A stretch of DNA of 64,000 nt from Heliopora coerulea (taxonomy: Eukaryota > Cnidaria > Anthozoa > Scleralcyonacea > Helioporidae). A program made the position numbers and the translations under genes. Below are positions 31,235 through 42,085 of the stretch, piece by piece. The notes below the pieces were generated by a model. That model was not told the origin of the DNA, searched no databases, and saw nothing but the letters and a program-made list of their open reading frames with translations. The stretch spans positions 1,515,501 through 1,579,500 of the forward strand of contig JASJOG010000056.1 of assembly GCA_030142905.1 (NCBI GenBank). Direction: 5' to 3'. How positions within the stretch are numbered: the stretch's first letter is position 1; every line of letters begins with the position of its first letter.

Positions 31235-32617
31235 TAGATTGGCTGACCATCTATACATTATGGAATATTGGGCTCCAGAACACATACGCTTGAAAGGTCT
31301 CCCAACTTCTCCGAGTGTTTACATCAGGCTATATAAAGACAACAAAACAGTTTCTATTTCTGTTATAAAATAAGCAAAGAACTAAGCAATAATAATTGAC
31401 CTAACGAACTTTATTTTCAGTATGACGTGGTAAGTTCTGATGATACAGTACGATATGAAAAAAAGAAAAAAGAAATTGAAGATAATAAAAGGAAGGTGAC
31501 ACTCGGGGAGGTTGAATGTGGAATATGAAGAATTGGAAAACTGGAATGGAAAAGTTAATTCAATTAATTACCACAATTTTTGATGATTGAGCTTGTTGAA
31601 TAGAATTAAACTGGGAGACAAATTGATCTGGTTTAACGAAGAGCAGAACCAAATGTTAACATTGAGGCAAAATATATTTTTCACATTTGGTCACATTTGT
31701 TATTTTAAAATTGCCTACTTGATATTTGCGCAATATAAATGAATAAAGTTGAAAGTTAAATGAAAAGCTATGGTGTGTTACGTGCTACACACTGCACGGT
31801 TGTCTATACAGATCACATATTCTTCCTATACCAGTTTACATATGGACACATGCCCTGATGTGATATCAAAGTAGTGACAGTTGTCCGTTTGATATATAAA
31901 AGTTCATGTTTTATGTGTGATTTTCATGTTCTTCTGTGACTTGATTCACATAGACGACCTTTCGTTTCATAAAATTTGTCCATAATCTCCCATTTCATAA
32001 ATACACCGTTCTTGATTGATTCACAGTGTTTGCTGACATTACGTAAGCACGACCAATTTTATATTCGAGCTTAAATTGATATAGACATTTTCCCTAAAAA
32101 AGAAGAAAAAGAAGACCGTTTTGTAGCAAAGAGTCGATAAAAAAATCACATTCCTCTAGAAAAATTACCTTACAGGAAAAAAAGTTATACGGCCTCCCGC
32201 ACGAATCACCAAGCATTTGATTGGTAGATCCCCATTACAAAATCACATTTTTGCAATGTGAGAACACATCTGAAGTTAGATAGTTTTAAAAGACGTTCGA
32301 GACGAAATCTTATACGAATGAAAACCTTTTAATCAGCGAAAACAGGCAGGAGAAGAAAATGACATTTTGATGTGAATAACAAGAGCGTGTGCGTGATGTT
32401 TTAATATATTGGTATTTATCTTCACCAGGTGCTCTGAGATAGTTTTCCCCAAAAAGCAGGACTAACCTGCATATATTTATTTGATTCAAAACTTAATAAA
32501 GGTCTCAGTGTACTTAGAACCAGTTTGACTTGAAAAACAAGCCGCAGAAGTGGTGATTGCACTCTCACCTATCCAAGGCAACCGTAGCTTGTCTATATAT
32601 TGGAAACTACGACATAT
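31235..32617. other. intergenic, nothing recognised
   Basis: The first about 200 bp match the 3' flank of the 39773 receptor, and homology ends near 31437. The rest is AT-rich without recognised features. Confidence 0.45.
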
Positions 32618-33532
32618 ATGAATATCACATCTGGTAAATTCCTACAAAACTGTTCCATTGAGAACGCAAAATTTGGCGTTATTGTTGGTTTTCCCTCGAC
32701 GAAATATTATGCCAACCACATCATTTGCTGTGTTGTCAATACTTTTCTAACGTTTTCCAACATATGTCTTAATTCTTTGACGTTGGTTGCCTACTGGAAA
32801 TCATCTCAACTGAGTGAAAAAACGTCGTACTTCCTTGTCATGGTTTTGTCTGGAAATGACCTTGGAGTAGGATTCTTCTGCAATTCAACGTTTACTATAG
32901 GCCTTATAAGAGAAATCATGGGAATTGAAGATTGTTTTTGGCCGTTCTTGTGCGTAATGTTGACTCTAGCTTTTACTGGTATGTCCATTATGACCTTATT
33001 AATCCTGAATATTGAAAGATATTTTGCTATCATCCACCCAATTTACCATCGAAACAAAGTGACCAAGCGCCGACTTCTAGTTGTTGCCGTTAGTACGTGG
33101 GTCTTCTGCGTAATAATGCCAAGTGTTCTTTCTACGAGTGTAATAGTGCTAAGAATACTAATTTGTGCCACAGTAACGTCGTTTCTTATGATTTTGGCGT
33201 TTATTTACACGAACATATTTGCCATTATTCGGAGATCAACTGTAAATGCCAGTTTACCTGATGTATACACTGCAGTCGCTTTGACAGCTTCAGCGTTGAG
33301 AAGGAAAGAATTTCTGCAGAAAGTTCGACAGGCGAAATCGTGTCTGGTTGTGGTTATTTGTACCTTCTGCTGCTTTTTATCCAGCACCGTAACAAGTTAT
33401 CGAGACCAGATTACGTACGACATGCTGGTACTAACTTTGTGGAGTATGACATTGGTTTTCGCGGCTTCGGCTTTGAATTCTATCATATTTTTCTGGCGGA
33501 ACCAAATCTTGAGGAACGAAGCGAAAAGCTAA
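32618..33532 (+). CDS. class A GPCR, MECA-like, divergent TM6 (array member 8)
   Basis: Open 304-residue receptor from ATG 32618 (MNIT). Cys12, Asp81 in LSGNDLGVG, Cys106, ERYF 133-136, Asn287 in LNSIIFFW. Two oddities: TM6 reads CCFLSS, so the otherwise invariant proline of CFLP is Ser255; and the C-tail stops at RNEAKS, about ten residues early, by an apparent 1-base slip relative to RNEAKKVLxLVF. The region after TM4 (MPSVLSTSVIVLRI) also differs from the FxxxxxG of the others. It may be drifting towards a pseudogene or have altered signalling. Confidence 0.88.
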   Translation: MNITSGKFLQNCSIENAKFGVIVGFPSTKYYANHIICCVVNTFLTFSNICLNSLTLVAYWKSSQLSEKTSYFLVMVLSGNDLGVGFFCNSTFTIGLIREIMGIEDCFWPFLCVMLTLAFTGMSIMTLLILNIERYFAIIHPIYHRNKVTKRRLLVVAVSTWVFCVIMPSVLSTSVIVLRILICATVTSFLMILAFIYTNIFAIIRRSTVNASLPDVYTAVALTASALRRKEFLQKVRQAKSCLVVVICTFCCFLSSTVTSYRDQITYDMLVLTLWSMTLVFAASALNSIIFFWRNQILRNEAKS

Positions 33533-34038
33533 ATTCTTGGTCACGCTTTTTAAAATATTAATGGTGGCATAAACTCGTTTTCATTCTGATCTACTTTGGG
33601 TGCATCACTTCCCAGACCCAGGACATTCGAGTCCTATGCTCGGCTCGAGTACCACTCGAGGGACGTCCTTTCAACGCTCGTACTCGGCTCGTGTGATTGA
33701 AATTTTGCGAGCACCCTTACTCGGCTGTTTAAGAGAATCTATGACGTTTGACAGTTTGAAGTTGTAGTTGCGTAATTGGTCATAATATTTGTTAAAATTT
33801 TGAAAAATCTGAGCAGTTTTACCTTAAATAGTTTGCAGATCCAAACCGCATGTTTGTGTTGTCTTCAGTCGGTTCTCATTCTGCACGACTACACTCTCGT
33901 TCCCAGAGTATAAGTTCGTTGAGGTTAGATCACAAAGCACTCGTTCAGCGTAGATTGCTGATTCCATTTACTACAGGTTCGATCGTCCATCGTTCTGACA
34001 TGAGCCCACAATACAGGTTACATGGTTACGCATGCTAA

Positions 34039-34729
34039 AGCCTGGTTTATGGAAACGCGAGGCGTAAATGTTGTAATTCTGTGCGCGATCAGTCTGCGAT
34101 TATTGCAGAAGTTGAATCAGGTTCAACTTCTACAACAATCACAACAATCGCAGACAAATCAACACTTAATAGAAACGTTCGTCGCCGACTGTCTGCGACA
34201 GAAAAGGGCCTACAAGACCACAGCTACAGGATAATATTTTATATGTTACGTAATGATCAGTCAAACGCAGAGTTTAACTTTAACTGACGAGTGGTTCATG
34301 GATGTTGCTCGTGTGTACCCGTGTGTATCGTCGGTTGTGCTTTGCGAAAAAATAAAGCACTGAATCAATTTATGTTTCCTCTTCCTTGATTTTTTGCGAA
34401 CCCTTGCTAAAGCAAGCAGCAACACCTTTTGGTACTGTACCTGTAACCGTCGACTTAACTGTGCCATCTATGTCCAGCGTTTCAATGTGAGGAATATTTT
34501 ATGACAACGTATTCGAAGCTAAATTGGGGTTCCCGCCCAGGTCTAAATTTTTCCAAACCACCTGCTAGCGCAGTTTCAACATAAATTGGCGAACACTAAG
34601 TCGAGACGTCCTGAGTATTTGAGGGAATCGATGCCTAAATTGCAGCGATTACAACTATACGAAAACGCAAATGTTGTAATGGCATCGCCGACTGAACTAC
34701 AACAATTACAACTATATGGAAACTAGGCT
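34039..34729. mobile_element. 691-bp PIF/Harbinger-like non-autonomous element
   Basis: TAA direct repeats at 34036-34038 and 34730-34732 flank ends reading AGCCTGGTTTATGGAAAC on the left and, on the complement, AGCCTAGTTTCCATATAG on the right. Subterminal TGTTGTAAT/ATTACAAC words are repeated inside both ends. No transposase frame was recognised. Confidence 0.7.
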
Positions 34730-35792
34730 TAATGGAAGTCGCCATGTGATCCCAGAAAGATTTGTATAAGGTGAAAAAAATTCAACCTTTTCCCTTCCGA
34801 TAGACGGTTCATTTTCTTAAGTGAAAGTCAAGTTTGCACTTAAAAAGTCTGAGATGAACACAGGAATCATGAATCGCGTTTTAATCAACTGACGATGTTA
34901 CTTGTCGAGGAAAGTGCTTGGATTATCTTCTTTTTCCTCACTTGACATCCCATTCCATTTTCGACATGTTCTACAATAATAGATAATCAAGCGTCTGTCG
35001 CTCAATAATAAAACCCCTGCGTGGTTTGTACATTTAACGCACAGACCAAAGTGTTTTTTTCTCGCGAATTAAAGTTCGATAATTGATAAAATGTCACTTT
35101 AAAAACCCTTGGCTTTAATTACAACGTTGCCTGTTTTAATAAAACTGGCTAGCAGCTTATGGTAACGTTTAGAAGTTCAATATTCGTGGATGTCGATGTA
35201 ATTTCGTTCAATAGCAAGCCTTTCTCCTCTTCATTCTGGACTTCATTAGAGCAAGAGTTAAATTAAATGTTTGAATAAAATCAGTGATGTGTTGTCAGGT
35301 TAAGTCATTCGCAAACTGCATTCAAAATATAATTATATCAGCATCAAAAGGTCCGCGTTCTGTTAATTTTAATAGAAACATATTCAACGCAATTAATATC
35401 TTGCGCAGATGTAATCCCTAATGTTAAACGAGAGATCCTTTTTAGTTGTATTTCACATGTCATTTTGGCAAGGAGACGGTGCACCGAATCACGATCCGTT
35501 GTTTGAAAATTGCGTTTCCCCACATACTATGCCAGAGTACCATTAAATGGTAGACTATTTTTTCTTTTACTTTGATGGGTATACTGCCCTTTGTTTATCA
35601 CTGATGAAATATGAGAAACACATCGCCAAACCCAAATATAATTGATGTGGAATGGCATTCCAGATACTTACTTTGGTTCACAAACCCGTGTACATACTCG
35701 ACAAATCGAGATTTTGAGAAGCAAACACGAACCACAATTATTTAGTGTTTCATAAAGCTGTTCTAAAAGCGTACAAAGGAATTTGGTTCAAT

Positions 35793-35909
35793 CGTAATTA
35801 ATGGTACCGATGGATGAATCAATGGGACGAAAAGGTGGAACTCCATTATTGTTTCAACTTTTCGTCCAGCCATTGTTTCATCCATGATAGGTACCTATAA
35901 CTATGATTT
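35793..35909. repeat. imperfect ~117-bp palindrome
   Basis: Left arm with GGTACC, TGGATGAATCAATGG and GACGAAAAGGTGGAA is mirrored by TTTCAACTTTTCGTC, CCATTGTTTCATCCA and GGTACC, around a short spacer. Confidence 0.75.
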
Positions 35910-36395
35910 AGATAAATCTCTCAGTAGGCTTTTAGAACCGCTATTATACCTAAGGATTTTACAGCAACGGATGCTTTCTTTTTTGTACTCGAAGTTACAT
36001 CATGTTCTGGAGCAAGTTGTACAGCTCGGAGAAATTTTCCCGTCAACAAGAATGGCAAACAGTGCGATAACAAGCTTTTGTACTTCTAAACAGACTGTTG
36101 ATCGATTGCATTGAGTCAGTTGATATTCAAAAGAATTAGGGAACTATTTTGGAAGTCGCACATAATAACTGCTGATAAGATGCGACCAACATGACGCCAT
36201 GTCTTACACACTTGTAGATGAGACAGATAAGATGTTTCAATCATTATGTCTTTTCTGAAAGGGTGCGTCTTCTATAATTTTGCTCTTGCCACCGTTAATA
36301 AAAAGGCAATGACTTTCATCTTAGTTTGCCAAGCTGATTAAAACGTATTAACTCAATTTTCGTCTGGTCGACTCAGTCTTTTAAGTCGAACAGAT

Positions 36396-37349
36396 ATGAA
36401 TACCACTTCAGGAAAGCTAAGTAAGTTTGTAAAATTCTGTTACGTTAAGGATGCGGAATTCGAAATTGTTACTGCATTTCCCTCGACGAAATATTACATC
36501 AACTACCTAATTTGCTGTGCAGTCAACGTCTTTCTTACATTATCGACAATACTTCTGAATGCCACAACGGTACTTGCTTACTGGAAGTCTCCCCGACTGA
36601 AAAAGAAAACGACATATTTCCTTGTCATGATTCTCTCCTTAAACGACTTTGGAGTTGGAGTACTATGTAATTCGACATTCACAGTACATCTGGTGAGCGA
36701 AATTCTGGGATACGGAAACTGTTCTTTGGCTGTTCTCTTTTCAATGTCGTCACTTGCTCTATCTAGTATGTCTTTTATGACATTATTTATCTTAAGCATT
36801 GAAAGATATTTAGGTATTTTTCACCCTATTTTCCATCGAAACAAACTAACCAAACGCATACTTTTGATAACAGTGATCGGAATTTGGTGTTTGTGCATAA
36901 TAGGTCCGTGCGCACAAGTCATTAGTAACGATCTTGGAAAGGTGATGATGACTTCTGTAATAGCGTTGGTCCTGATAAACTTAGCGTGCATTTACGTAAA
37001 GATATTTCGCTGTGTCATGAAAGTCGTTCTGGCGACTGAATATCGTAATAGTAACGTGGAAGCGAATTCAGGAACCCCGACAGGAAAGCGTCAGAAAGAC
37101 CTTTTAAGGAAGAAAAAACAAGCAAAATCTTGCTTTGTTGTGGTGGTCTGCACTCTCGTCTGCTTTTTACCTTTAACCGCAACGAGTCATCTGGAAGAAA
37201 CCGTTTTAACCGAAATGGGATTCATGGTGTGGAGTATAACATTTGTTTATGTGGCTTCAAGTCTCAATTCTCTGACATTTTTCTGGCAAAACCAGACATT
37301 GAGGAGCGAGGCTAAAAAGATTCTTCTTCAAGTTTTTCTTAAGTCGTAG
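36396..37349 (+). CDS. class A GPCR, MECA-like (array member 9)
   Basis: Intact 317-residue receptor from ATG 36396 (MNTT). Cys15, Asp84 (LSLNDFGVG), Cys109, ERY 136-138, CFLP 256-259, Asn291 in LNSLTFFW. It is intermediate between the 20421/39773 group (RKKKQAKSC before TM6, EIVTAFPSTKYYINY) and the rest. Differences from family consensus: LSSMSFM instead of LSGMSFM in TM3, ILSIERY instead of ILNIERY, and FFWQN instead of FFWRN after TM7. The tail is of ordinary length (AKKILLQVFLKS). Confidence 0.93.
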   Translation: MNTTSGKLSKFVKFCYVKDAEFEIVTAFPSTKYYINYLICCAVNVFLTLSTILLNATTVLAYWKSPRLKKKTTYFLVMILSLNDFGVGVLCNSTFTVHLVSEILGYGNCSLAVLFSMSSLALSSMSFMTLFILSIERYLGIFHPIFHRNKLTKRILLITVIGIWCLCIIGPCAQVISNDLGKVMMTSVIALVLINLACIYVKIFRCVMKVVLATEYRNSNVEANSGTPTGKRQKDLLRKKKQAKSCFVVVVCTLVCFLPLTATSHLEETVLTEMGFMVWSITFVYVASSLNSLTFFWQNQTLRSEAKKILLQVFLKS

Positions 37350-37827
37350 TTGCAGTGGCTCAACTGTGGAAGGCTAGGGGTTCAACCCCTCTAAATAATC
37401 CCTGGGCTGGTCCAACGACTCGAATTATGTAATCTCTTTTCAGTCTCAAACGTGCATGGATATTTCCACTATTGCTGGTTTACTAGATGATGTATTAAAG
37501 TGTTTGAAATGCGCATCCTCAAAATAGTACCAAATGTTTTCTCCTAAAGTTTTCCAAGTTCTTATCAAGGACCACCACCAGAAATGTTCTCGATAAGCCA
37601 CTATTCCATCGTACTTAATGTATAAGCTCACTTTCAGGTGTTTTTAGTCTAAATCTAACTTTATTAGAACAACTAAGTTACTCAATTCATACATTGTTAA
37701 TTGTAAGACGTTAGGCAACTATTGCTTCTTTGCAATTAATCGAATAATATATAGAAGAGTCGAGACTGAAATTTTTTTTGGTTTTAAAGTAGGTAATTGG
37801 AACCGCATTGGTGTTATAGTTATGTAA

Positions 37828-38589
37828 GACCCCGTTCACACGATACTGGTACGAAACTGCACCGGTATCAAAATGTCACGGTACGAACCTGTTCACACAA
37901 TACCGATATAATTTCATGCCGTTTTGCTGTTCCGTTCACACGATGCCGTTACGATTACAAGATTTTAAATTATTGCTGACCGTGTTGTTCGCAGTCACTT
38001 GCGTGTTAATCAGTATGCCAACACACCTCCGACGAAAAAACAAAAAACATCCGACGAATCGGTCCGAAACTTTGCTTGGACCGATAAGGAAGTGTCTTGG
38101 CCGTCGTCGTCTCTTTTTCTTTTTTCCTTTGTTTTTGTTTGTACCAAGTTGCAATAAAAATATTAAAAATCGCCGTTTCTTTGTGTAGTCCGTCAGACGT
38201 TTTTGTAATAAAGATAAATTAAAATGTAACGCACTGCACAAACACAAAAGAATCACCAGTAGAACCACCTATCAGCTTTGCTAACTTTATTTTTATTTTT
38301 TAGTTTGTAAATTCCCACTTTCTCTCTTCATTTAACCGGTACTTTTTGGCGGCAAAAAATGTTTCGTGAAACCGTGATGAAATTATTACGGTAAGGCGTT
38401 CACACGATGCCGGTAGAGGTACAGTTTCATTACGGTTTCAAATCATTACGGTTACCATTACGGTTTCAAATTGTCACGGTTAGCATTACGGTTTCATGTT
38501 TTTCCATACCGGTATCGTGTGAACGCAAGGCCTAACCGTAATGATTTCGTTACGGTTTCATTTCGTACCGGCATCGTGTGAACGGGGTC
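37828..38589 (-). mobile_element. 762-bp PIF/Harbinger-like element with transposase-like relic
   Basis: TAA direct repeats at 37825-37827 and 38590-38592 and 29-bp inverted ends beginning GACCCCGTTCACACGAT. A second inner copy of the end motif (CGTTCACACGATGCCGGTA) is near 38.40 kb. A minus-strand frame (38268 to 37936) has a run KKKKRRRRPRHFLIGP after a Leu-rich start, resembling the N terminus of Harbinger transposases (RRRRxxWVRP). It is too short and diverged to be active, and the relic call is tentative. Confidence 0.65.
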
Positions 38590-39143
38590 TAAATGTGATT
38601 GTTTAATGACTGGGAGTGAAAATGGGCTATAACGTGCGTGGGATGGCAACGCATAAGGGTGTGCCAAGTAAAATTGATTGAATAAATATGAATTTTTGGT
38701 CTCAGAGTGGATGTAGGGACCCACATTAGTGTCGTGAAAATACAGTTATGAACGTTAACTGAGCTGGATCAGGGAATTACAAACGAATTGGATTTAATGG
38801 TCAAAACGAAGACAGTAACAACAGTGTCAAAAACAACAACAGCAACAACAACAACAACTATTAAAACGACCGCAGCAACACTCTCGACCTTTTGATTCTG
38901 TTGCAGCACTCTGCTGGCTGAGCTACAAAGGCCGTTGCTGATAACTTGGCAACGAGTTCTGTATTTCCTAACTGTGGCAATGCTGATCTAGTGAAGTGGT
39001 ATATTCAATGAATATCTGCCACTTACACTCGATCAACTGAACTGAAGTTTGCTTTTGGTGAAGGTAATTTTCGAATTTCAGAATGATATTATTTAAGGTC
39101 CAACGTGGACTAGCCTGCTTACACCCCATATCTGTTTTTCTAA

Positions 39144-39558
39144 GTTGGGTTTTAAAGTATAGCATTCTGACATTCGAAAATTTCTTTCACCAGATGTATT
39201 AAATTTTATTTCATATGTTCGAGTGTAACTGCAGAGTTAAGCATCCTCGCCCGACGTTGGAAGAACTCGAAGTGCTTTCACAACTTCCTGGGCTTATCCA
39301 GATCTTCTCTCAACTGTACCAGTTTATCTGTATAAGCTGATTAATGAACAATTGTTCACCGATGTCGAGGAAATATCTACACTATTCACCGACACTGAGG
39401 TGACCGATTGTTTTAGCATACACCTCGCCTAATTGTTTTCACATATGTTTTTTAAATTTTTAAAGCAATTTTACCGAGCTCAGTCGGCTTGTCACCCACT
39501 CATCATTCGTAAACAATGCATTTTTAACGCATCCTGAGTGCATTTATTGCTAAAAAGT
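39144..39558. repeat. left 415-bp direct repeat flanking receptor duplicate C
   Basis: Runs from GTTGGGTTTTAAAG to TTGCTAAAAAGT and matches 41489-42085 in the same orientation once a 176-bp insertion is removed from that copy. Includes CATTCTGACATTCGAAAATT and CCTGAGTGCATTTAT. Weaker relatives occur at about 13.86 and 14.50 kb, so it belongs to a dispersed family. Confidence 0.85.
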
Positions 39559-39673
39559 AAATATATAGTGTATATTTTTAGTTACTGTGACAGATAAACA
39601 AATCATGTATTTTGTTTTATCTCTATATCCCATTAACGTTATGAGGAACGTCATTAGATCTCCCGAATGTTAA

Positions 39674-39681
39674 TATATAAG
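39674..39681 (+). promoter_or_regulatory. TATA box of the 39773 receptor
   Basis: TATATAAG 99 bp before the start codon within the block conserved at 20.3 and 30.1 kb (GAACGTCATTAGATCTCCCG upstream, GACGGTAACAGACTTCTTGG downstream). Role inferred from position and conservation. Confidence 0.5.
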
Positions 39682-39772
39682 ACGGTAACAGACTTCTTGG
39701 CCTGTAATCAATCTGATTCGCATTGCTTACAGTTCAAGTTTCTTTCCTTTTTGCGTCCACCAACTATTTCAA

Positions 39773-40804
39773 ATGTCAAAATATATGAATGTTACAGGGA
39801 TTGGTAAATTTGTGCAATTCTGTAAATTGTGCAATGCAGAATTCGACGTTGTCGTCGCTTTTCCATCGCAAAAATGTTATATCAATTACGTTGTTTGTAT
39901 TGTGATCAACGTCTTTCTAACTTTATCAACGACTTTTCTCAATGGCACAACCGTGTTTGCTTACTGGAAGTCCTCTCAATTGAAAAAGAAAACGCAATAC
40001 TTCGTTATCATGCTTCTCTCTAAAAACGATCTTGGCGTTGGCATGCTTTGCAATTCGTCGTATCCTGTTCTACTGGTGACAGAAATTTTGGGATATAAAA
40101 ATTGTATTTTGACAGTTGTGTCTACAACGTGCTCACTCACTTTATCTGGTATGTCATTTATGACATTATTTCTCTTAAACATCGAAAGATACTTTGGTAT
40201 CGTCCATCCCATTTTCCATCAAAGCCAAATAACCAATCGCAGACTTTTTGCAGCTGCAATGTGTATGTGGTGTTTGTGTGTGATAGAATCAGGTGTGGTG
40301 CTCATTAGTCAAGAAGTTGGAGATCTCGCAATATCTTCTGTTATAACTGTGCTCCTGGTCATTTTAGCTTGGATTTACTTTAAGATATTTCTCACCATGA
40401 AGAGAATAGCCTTGTTCACTGCTCCTTGTCGCGGGAACATGGAAGTGGCGTCGAGAATCTCCAAAGTAGTCTGTCCAAAAAGAGTTTTACAGAAGAAAAA
40501 ACAAGCAAAAGGCTGCCTAATGGTTCTTGTTTGTTCGTTTTGCTGTTTTCTACCGTTGGCTGTCACGAGCGCGATCGAGAAAAGTCCTTTAAGTGTCATT
40601 GGGTTGGAAGTGTGGAGCATGACATTGGTTTACATGTCTTCATCTCTCAACTCTGTGATTTTCTTCTGGCGAAATCCGATTTTGAGGGCCGAAGCTCAAA
40701 AGGTACTTCGTCAAGTTTTCTTCAAGTCTCAGCGGTCACAATATGGTAGAAAAACAACGACAGTGCCAACAGGAGTAAAAATAGCAGCTAGTGTTTATCA
40801 GTGA
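39773..40804 (+). CDS. class A GPCR, MECA-like (array member 10, duplicate C)
   Basis: Intact 343-residue receptor, first ATG 39773 (MSKYMNVT). Nearest to the broken copy at 30203: both have VHPIFH, ISQEVG, PCRGN and the same tail (KTT...GVxIAASVYQ). Cys17, Cys111, Asp86, ERYF 138-141, CFLP 258-261, Asn293. Unusual changes: TM2 reads LLSKNDLGVG with Lys84 where all relatives have Leu, Ala, Met or Gly; the N terminus has an extra Cys20 (FCKLCNAEFD); and loop 2 of the cytoplasmic side reads HQSQITNRR for HRSxxTKRR. It may be functionally altered or under relaxed selection. The gene sits between 415-bp direct repeats. Confidence 0.92.
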   Translation: MSKYMNVTGIGKFVQFCKLCNAEFDVVVAFPSQKCYINYVVCIVINVFLTLSTTFLNGTTVFAYWKSSQLKKKTQYFVIMLLSKNDLGVGMLCNSSYPVLLVTEILGYKNCILTVVSTTCSLTLSGMSFMTLFLLNIERYFGIVHPIFHQSQITNRRLFAAAMCMWCLCVIESGVVLISQEVGDLAISSVITVLLVILAWIYFKIFLTMKRIALFTAPCRGNMEVASRISKVVCPKRVLQKKKQAKGCLMVLVCSFCCFLPLAVTSAIEKSPLSVIGLEVWSMTLVYMSSSLNSVIFFWRNPILRAEAQKVLRQVFFKSQRSQYGRKTTTVPTGVKIAASVYQ

Positions 40805-41488
40805 TAGATTGGCTGACCGTCTGTACATTGTGGAATATTGGGCTCTAGAACACATACGCTTCAAAGGTCTCCCAACCTCTACGAGTGTTTACATCAGGTT
40901 ATATAAAGACAACAAAACAGTTTCTATTTCTGTTATAAAATAAGCAAAGAACTAAGTAATAATAATTGACATAACGAACTTTATTTTCAATATGACGCGT
41001 GGTAAGTTCTCCCTATCAGTTCGTAAACCAATCAGAGCTTCTCATTAGCACCAAGAACAACTTCTGGCGTCAAGCGGTGCTGTGATGTCATAACCGTGTT
41101 TGCAAAGCCTGATATAAACATGCGCGCGTAATAGGAAACTTACTTTATAAATACGGAAAACTTAAATACGGAACTTAAATAAAATAAATACGGAAACTTA
41201 CTTTATAAATATGCTGCTAAAGTAAAGAGGAAGAAAAAAGGAGAAAGTCGCAATTTTAAATAAAGAAATATTTCTTATTATGAGAAAGTCACTTCTAAAT
41301 GAAGAACTATTTCTTAAAATAAAAAAGTCATTATTTACCAGAAGAGATACTTCTTCAAACAAAAACATGGAAATTTCAATAAATGAAGTATTTCTTAAAA
41401 TTTTTTATCAAAGAAATATTTCTTAGAGTATAGATTATACTCTATTTCTTAGATTATAGATAGCGACACATTGTCTTGAGTGCCCATG

Positions 41489-42085
41489 GTTGGGTTTTAA
41501 AGTGTATCATTCTGACATTCGAAAATTTCTTTCACCAAATGCTGGGACGGTGCAGCAGGGGGGGCTGCAGAGGCTGTAGCCCCCCACTTTTTTCCAAATG
41601 TAATGTTGAAACAACTACGCTTTAAAACACTTCTTGTGCAATTTCCCAGAGAAGCATACAAAATGCTGTATTTTTATCTCAAGCCCCCCCACTCGTAATT
41701 CCGCTCCGCCGTCCCTGAAATGTATCAAATTTTATTTCATATGTTCGAGTGTAACTGCAGAGCTAAGCATACTCGCCCGACGTTGGAAGAACTCGAAGTG
41801 CTTTCACCACTTCCTGGGCTTATCCAGATCTTCTCTCAACAGCACCAGTTTATCTGTATAAGCTGATTAATGAACAATTGTTCACCGATGTGGAGGAAAA
41901 TATCTACACTATAAACCGACAATGAGGTGACCGATTGTTTTAGCATACACCTCGCCTAATTGTTTTCACATATGTTTTTTAAATTTTTAAAACTACTTTA
42001 CCGAGCTCAGTCGGCTTGTCGCCCACTCATCATTCGTAAACAAAACATTTCCAACACATCCTGAGTGCATTTATCGCTAAAAAGT
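41489..42085. repeat. right direct repeat flanking duplicate C (with insertion)
   Basis: 597 bp; removing the 176-bp element and one 5-bp target duplication leaves 416 bp colinear with the 415-bp left copy (39144-39558). Confidence 0.85.
41542..41717. mobile_element. 176-bp MITE inserted in the right direct repeat
   Basis: Flanked by AAATG direct repeats (41537-41541 and 41718-41722). The empty site survives in the left repeat copy as CACCAGATGTATT. Ends are CTGGGACGG and, on the complement, CAGGGACGG. The inside is G/C-tract-rich (GGGGGGGCTGCAG and CAAGCCCCCCCACT). No coding capacity; superfamily undetermined. Confidence 0.75.

Larger units (their letters stand above)
33533..36395. other. 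intergenic with a Harbinger-like element and a palindrome
   Basis: Contains the element 34039-34729 and a short palindrome (35793-35909). The rest is unassigned. Confidence 0.5.
37350..39772. other. intergenic with Harbinger-like element and direct repeat
   Basis: Contains the element 37828-38589, the left direct repeat 39144-39558 and the promoter region of the 39773 receptor. A CAA-rich stretch lies at about 38820-38880, with a weak tRNA-like A box on the minus strand near 38.93 kb. Confidence 0.55.

Noticed and set aside
39144..42085. Direct repeats as LTRs of a retrotransposon carrying the receptor
   Set aside because: The repeats lack TG...CA ends, primer-binding site and polypurine tract, and no gag or pol lies between them.
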